Below, piece after piece: positions 32,300 to 34,829 of a DNA stretch of 34,829 nt; position 1 is the stretch's first letter; every line of letters begins with the position of its first letter. The notes beneath the pieces are model-generated. The model was not told the DNA's origin, did no database searches, and saw nothing but the letters and a program-made list of their open reading frames with translations. Source of the DNA: Methanosarcina sp. Ant1 (GTDB taxonomy: Archaea; Halobacteriota; Methanosarcinia; Methanosarcinales; Methanosarcinaceae); contig MDTP02000065.1 in NCBI GenBank assembly GCA_001714685.2, positions 1-34,829 on the forward strand. The letters run 5' to 3'. Position numbers and translations under genes: made by a program.

Positions 32300-33856
32300 T
32301 CATCTTAATGTAGTTATAGTCTTTTTCGCAGTACTCGTGCCCGCTGCATTTTTCACTGTTAAACTGACAGTGTATTTTTTACCTGCTTGAGGGTATTTAT
32401 GCACAGGAGGATTCTGCAATTTTGAAGTGGTTTTATCGCCAAAGTTCCAGTACCAGGAAGTTGGGTTGTTCGTACTTTTATCAGTGAACTTAACAATTTT
32501 CCCAGTCATTGGATATGCAGAGAATGCAGCAACTGGAGGGTTTAGAACAGTTATATAGCTAGACTTTGTGACAGTATTACTACCTGCTGCATTAGTTACT
32601 GTTAAGCTAACGCTGTACTTTCCTGCTTTTGTGTATTTATGTACAGGATTCTTGACTTTTGATGTGTATTTATCACCAAAGTTCCAGTACCAGGAAGTAG
32701 GTGATCCTGTACTTTTATCCGTGAATTTCACTGTTAACGGGACTTTTCCTGAGGTTGGAGATGCAGAAAAACCAGCAGCAAAAGGAGGGGTAAGAGTGCC
32801 CATATAGATATCCCATCCATTGGGATTTCCATACTCGTCAATACTTCTTCCACTGCGACTATCCTGCCAAACTATCCTATCACCGTAGATACGAGGATTA
32901 GATGCTGATCCATTTGTGGTAATCCGAGTTTTATTCTTGGTGGTTAGATCGTAAACATAGATATCTGGATATTGCCATCCATATTGACCATATTCAGTCC
33001 AAACTATTCTGTCCCCGTAAATATGAGGATCTGTAGCGCTACTGGGGATCAGGGTTTCACTCTTAGTGGAAAAATCATACATGCAGACATAAGCAGGCGC
33101 TCCATATTCTGGAATCCACTTATGCCATACTACCCTATTATTATAAATATCAGGCGACTTGACATCCACATAATTTTCTCCATATCCATTCCCTCCCATC
33201 TCCGTTACCTTTTTAGTGGAGAGGTCAAATATACCAATTCTAGCAAATGGCTCAGCAGCACTATAAGAACCCGCTATTAACCATACTATCCTGTTACCGT
33301 AGATAGCAGGATTTGTATTAATTAAGCTGTACTCACTAGGATAATCAGAACCATCATTAACTGGGATATCATCTTCAGCAATTTTAGTTACCCTCTTAGT
33401 AGATAGATCATAAAGAAAGATTCCGCCCCCATACCATACTATCTTATTACCGTAGATGTCAGGGCTGAAAGCGTTTCCACTCTTGGTTATACGAGTTTCC
33501 TTTTTAGCGGAAAGATCGTACATGTAAATATCTCCCTCATTTTTGTTACGCCCATCACTCCATACTATCAAATTACCATAGATAGCTGGGTTTACTGCGG
33601 ATCCACTTTTGGTAATACGGGTTTCCTTCTTAGTGGAACTATCGTATATATATACATCATTTCCACCGTTGCGCGCATCCTGCCACACAATGGTGTTACC
33701 GTAGATATCAGCGTTAGTTGAATTTCCGCTGGTGGTGATCCTGGTTTCTGTGATCGTTAGCGGAGCTGCAGATGCCGCAGATGATACGAGAATTAGAAAT
33801 ATAATGAGGGCTGCTGCAGCTAAGGCTACAGAAGATGATTTACTTTTATACTCCAT
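32300..33856 (-). CDS. Secreted TolB-like beta-propeller protein with two PKD domains
   Basis: This 518-residue surface protein starts with a signal peptide (residues about 1-31, ending SAASAA). It is followed by about seven propeller repeats of the type NPAIYGNLIVWSDGRNKN with DIYMYDLS and KKETRITKSG strands (about 35-352). Two PKD domains at about 355-437 and 441-518 each show SWYWNFGD and a KAGKYSVSLTV-type strand. PKD domains are immunoglobulin-like spacers in archaeal surface proteins. It ends without a sorting motif or C-terminal membrane helix, so it is secreted or held by other proteins. It is the intact paralogue of the truncated gene at 9038-9883. Confidence 0.92.
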   Translation of the reverse strand: MEYKSKSSSVALAAAALIIFLILVSSAASAAPLTITETRITTSGNSTNADIYGNTIVWQDARNGGNDVYIYDSSTKKETRITKSGSAVNPAIYGNLIVWSDGRNKNEGDIYMYDLSAKKETRITKSGNAFSPDIYGNKIVWYGGGIFLYDLSTKRVTKIAEDDIPVNDGSDYPSEYSLINTNPAIYGNRIVWLIAGSYSAAEPFARIGIFDLSTKKVTEMGGNGYGENYVDVKSPDIYNNRVVWHKWIPEYGAPAYVCMYDFSTKSETLIPSSATDPHIYGDRIVWTEYGQYGWQYPDIYVYDLTTKNKTRITTNGSASNPRIYGDRIVWQDSRSGRSIDEYGNPNGWDIYMGTLTPPFAAGFSASPTSGKVPLTVKFTDKSTGSPTSWYWNFGDKYTSKVKNPVHKYTKAGKYSVSLTVTNAAGSNTVTKSSYITVLNPPVAAFSAYPMTGKIVKFTDKSTNNPTSWYWNFGDKTTSKLQNPPVHKYPQAGKKYTVSLTVKNAAGTSTAKKTITTLR

Positions 33857-34203
33857 TCGTTCTACTCCTTTTCTTCCGTTTATTTTTCATATAAAAAATG
33901 TTAATAATTGATAGTTTATAATTATTTGGATGTTTTCAATTATGAAAAAATTATAATAATCAACATAATACAAGGATAAAAATAATAAAATAAGGCTAAC
34001 ATTAATCTAATATATTCATAAATGTTAAGTCATTCAGACGTAAGAAAAATGAAGAAAAGGTTCCTATTGAAGATCTACACGACATATATAGTTATGCAGA
34101 GAAATTAAAAATTGCAGTTAGTAATTATGATAACAACAAGCAAAATTTAGGTTAATAACCTATTAACGAGCTCAATCATCAACCTTTAACATTCCCTCAA
34201 AGT
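33857..34203. other. Upstream region of the propeller/PKD gene
   Basis: AT-rich DNA holds the likely minus-strand promoter (several TATA-like stretches between 33870 and 33990). On the plus strand a short frame (about 34040-34155, EEKVPIEDLHDIYSYAEKLK) stops without a start codon or binding site and may be a gene scrap. I call no gene. Confidence 0.45.
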
Positions 34204-34321
34204 TAGGACTTACGCAATTGAACTGAGAAAACAATAACACCAAAGCTTCTATCGTCTAAAAAGCGAATTTGACCACAGCATCTATTGCGCTTGATTTTGT
34301 ATTTAAAATGCGTAAGTCCTA
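34204..34321. mobile_element. Complete 118-bp MITE with 5-bp target duplication
   Basis: Perfect 13-base ends TAGGACTTACGCA/TGCGTAAGTCCTA are bordered by AAAGT on both sides (34199-34203, 34322-34326). It is non-coding. It is the reference copy for the interrupted element at 20157-20371 and the degenerate one at 6291-6405. Confidence 0.9.
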
Positions 34322-34326
34322 AAAGT

Positions 34327-34377
34327 ATTCTTTTGACTCAATCTCTGGCTCTGGCTAGTTATACAGCACCAAAGAAT
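34327..34377. repeat. Covarying hairpin family, copy 4
   Basis: Stem ATTCTTT(T)G/CAAAGAAT, with one extra T, encloses a loop with CTCTGGCTCTGGCTAG and CAGCAC. It starts directly after the target duplication of the neighbouring MITE. It is the most diverged loop of the four. Confidence 0.6.
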
Positions 34378-34513
34378 CCTTCATCAGTTCCAGACTCAAA
34401 CCGCCATATTCTCAGACTTCATAGAGCTTTATAATTTCGTTTTTGCAGATTATCGTTTCATGGCTTCACAAGTTTGGGCATATATACTTTGCAGCTAGTA
34501 CACCGGAGGTCAA

Positions 34514-34588
34514 AGTTCCATCAAAGCGAAGTTCCATCAAAGTGAGGTTCCATCAAGTAAAGTTCCATCAAAGTGAAGTTCCACCAGA
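34514..34588. repeat. Five tandem copies of a 16-bp unit
   Basis: The unit AGTTCCATCAAAGTGA occurs about five times with small variations; the third copy is shorter. It is non-coding and has no spacers. Confidence 0.9.
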
Positions 34589-34829
34589 TAAATAACACAC
34601 ATGTTAGTTTACTATCTAATTTACCAAACATTACTAAACTTTTGCAAAATTATTATATATATCGTCTTTTATAAAATATTGTCAATGTCAGTGTAGTTGA
34701 GCGATTCCTTGCACATGATTTGATAAATATGGCTGCAAAATAAAAGTATAAATTGAGGTTTTGCCAATCTCCACAATATTCCTTATTTTTCAATAATACT
34801 TGATAATAATGCTTATTTTGCGAAAAATT

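Noticed and set aside
34514-34588. Repeats considered as a CRISPR or iteron origin
   Set aside because: There are no spacers, no replication gene nearby and no AT-rich unwinding element distinct from background.

Overview
The window reads as a Methanosarcina chromosome segment. The clearest evidence is a near-canonical MC1 chromosomal protein, an F420-reducing hydrogenase operon in the order frhA-frhD-frhG-frhB, repetitive TolB-propeller/PKD surface proteins, Shine-Dalgarno sites of the GGAGG/GAGGTG type beside TATA-like promoters, long AT-rich intergenic DNA and many decayed mobile elements. The species cannot be fixed from the sequence alone.

Layout. 0.4-1.5 kb: an iron-containing alcohol dehydrogenase broken by two frameshifts. 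1.8-6.3 kb: a GC-richer, bacterial-looking three-gene operon (XpaC-like, membrane-anchored VWA protein, TelA-like), bracketed by two same-strand tRNA-Leu fragments. 6.6-8.1 kb: a hicB-hicA toxin-antitoxin pair between direct repeats. 8.2-9.9 kb: a small gene, a group II intron 3' fragment, and a TolB-propeller secreted protein whose PKD tail is lost. 10.1-14.0 kb: an islet enclosed by imperfect inverted repeats of about 340 bp, holding a winged-helix protein, a divergent 44-residue membrane peptide and a DUF4238 protein. 14.2-17.9 kb: the GC-rich frhADGB operon on the minus strand. 18.7-21.8 kb: a two-helix membrane protein, a dead IS1-like element with a 19-bp minisatellite grown inside its transposase, a decayed antitoxin-like gene, a nested MITE pair, a 50-residue coiled-coil gene, the MC1 gene with an odd start, and an IS5-type MITE. 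22.0-27.2 kb: an overlapping nuclease/ATPase pair of the YhaO/YhaN (SbcD/SbcC-like) type. 27.7-34.8 kb: small membrane and zinc-ribbon proteins, an ISL3-type MITE with perfect target duplication, a dead RNase HI, two hypothetical genes, a large TolB-propeller/PKD protein, and four copies of a hairpin family whose closing stem changes sequence while keeping its pairing.

Functionally, FrhA, FrhG and FrhB form the enzyme that reduces coenzyme F420 with H2, and FrhD matures FrhA. The YhaO/YhaN-like pair should act as a DNA-end processing complex. MC1 packs DNA. The propeller/PKD proteins belong to the cell envelope. The rest is accessory DNA. The observations most worth following are the covarying hairpin family, the inverted-repeat islet, the displaced start codon of MC1, the transposase minisatellite and the nested MITEs with exact target duplications.
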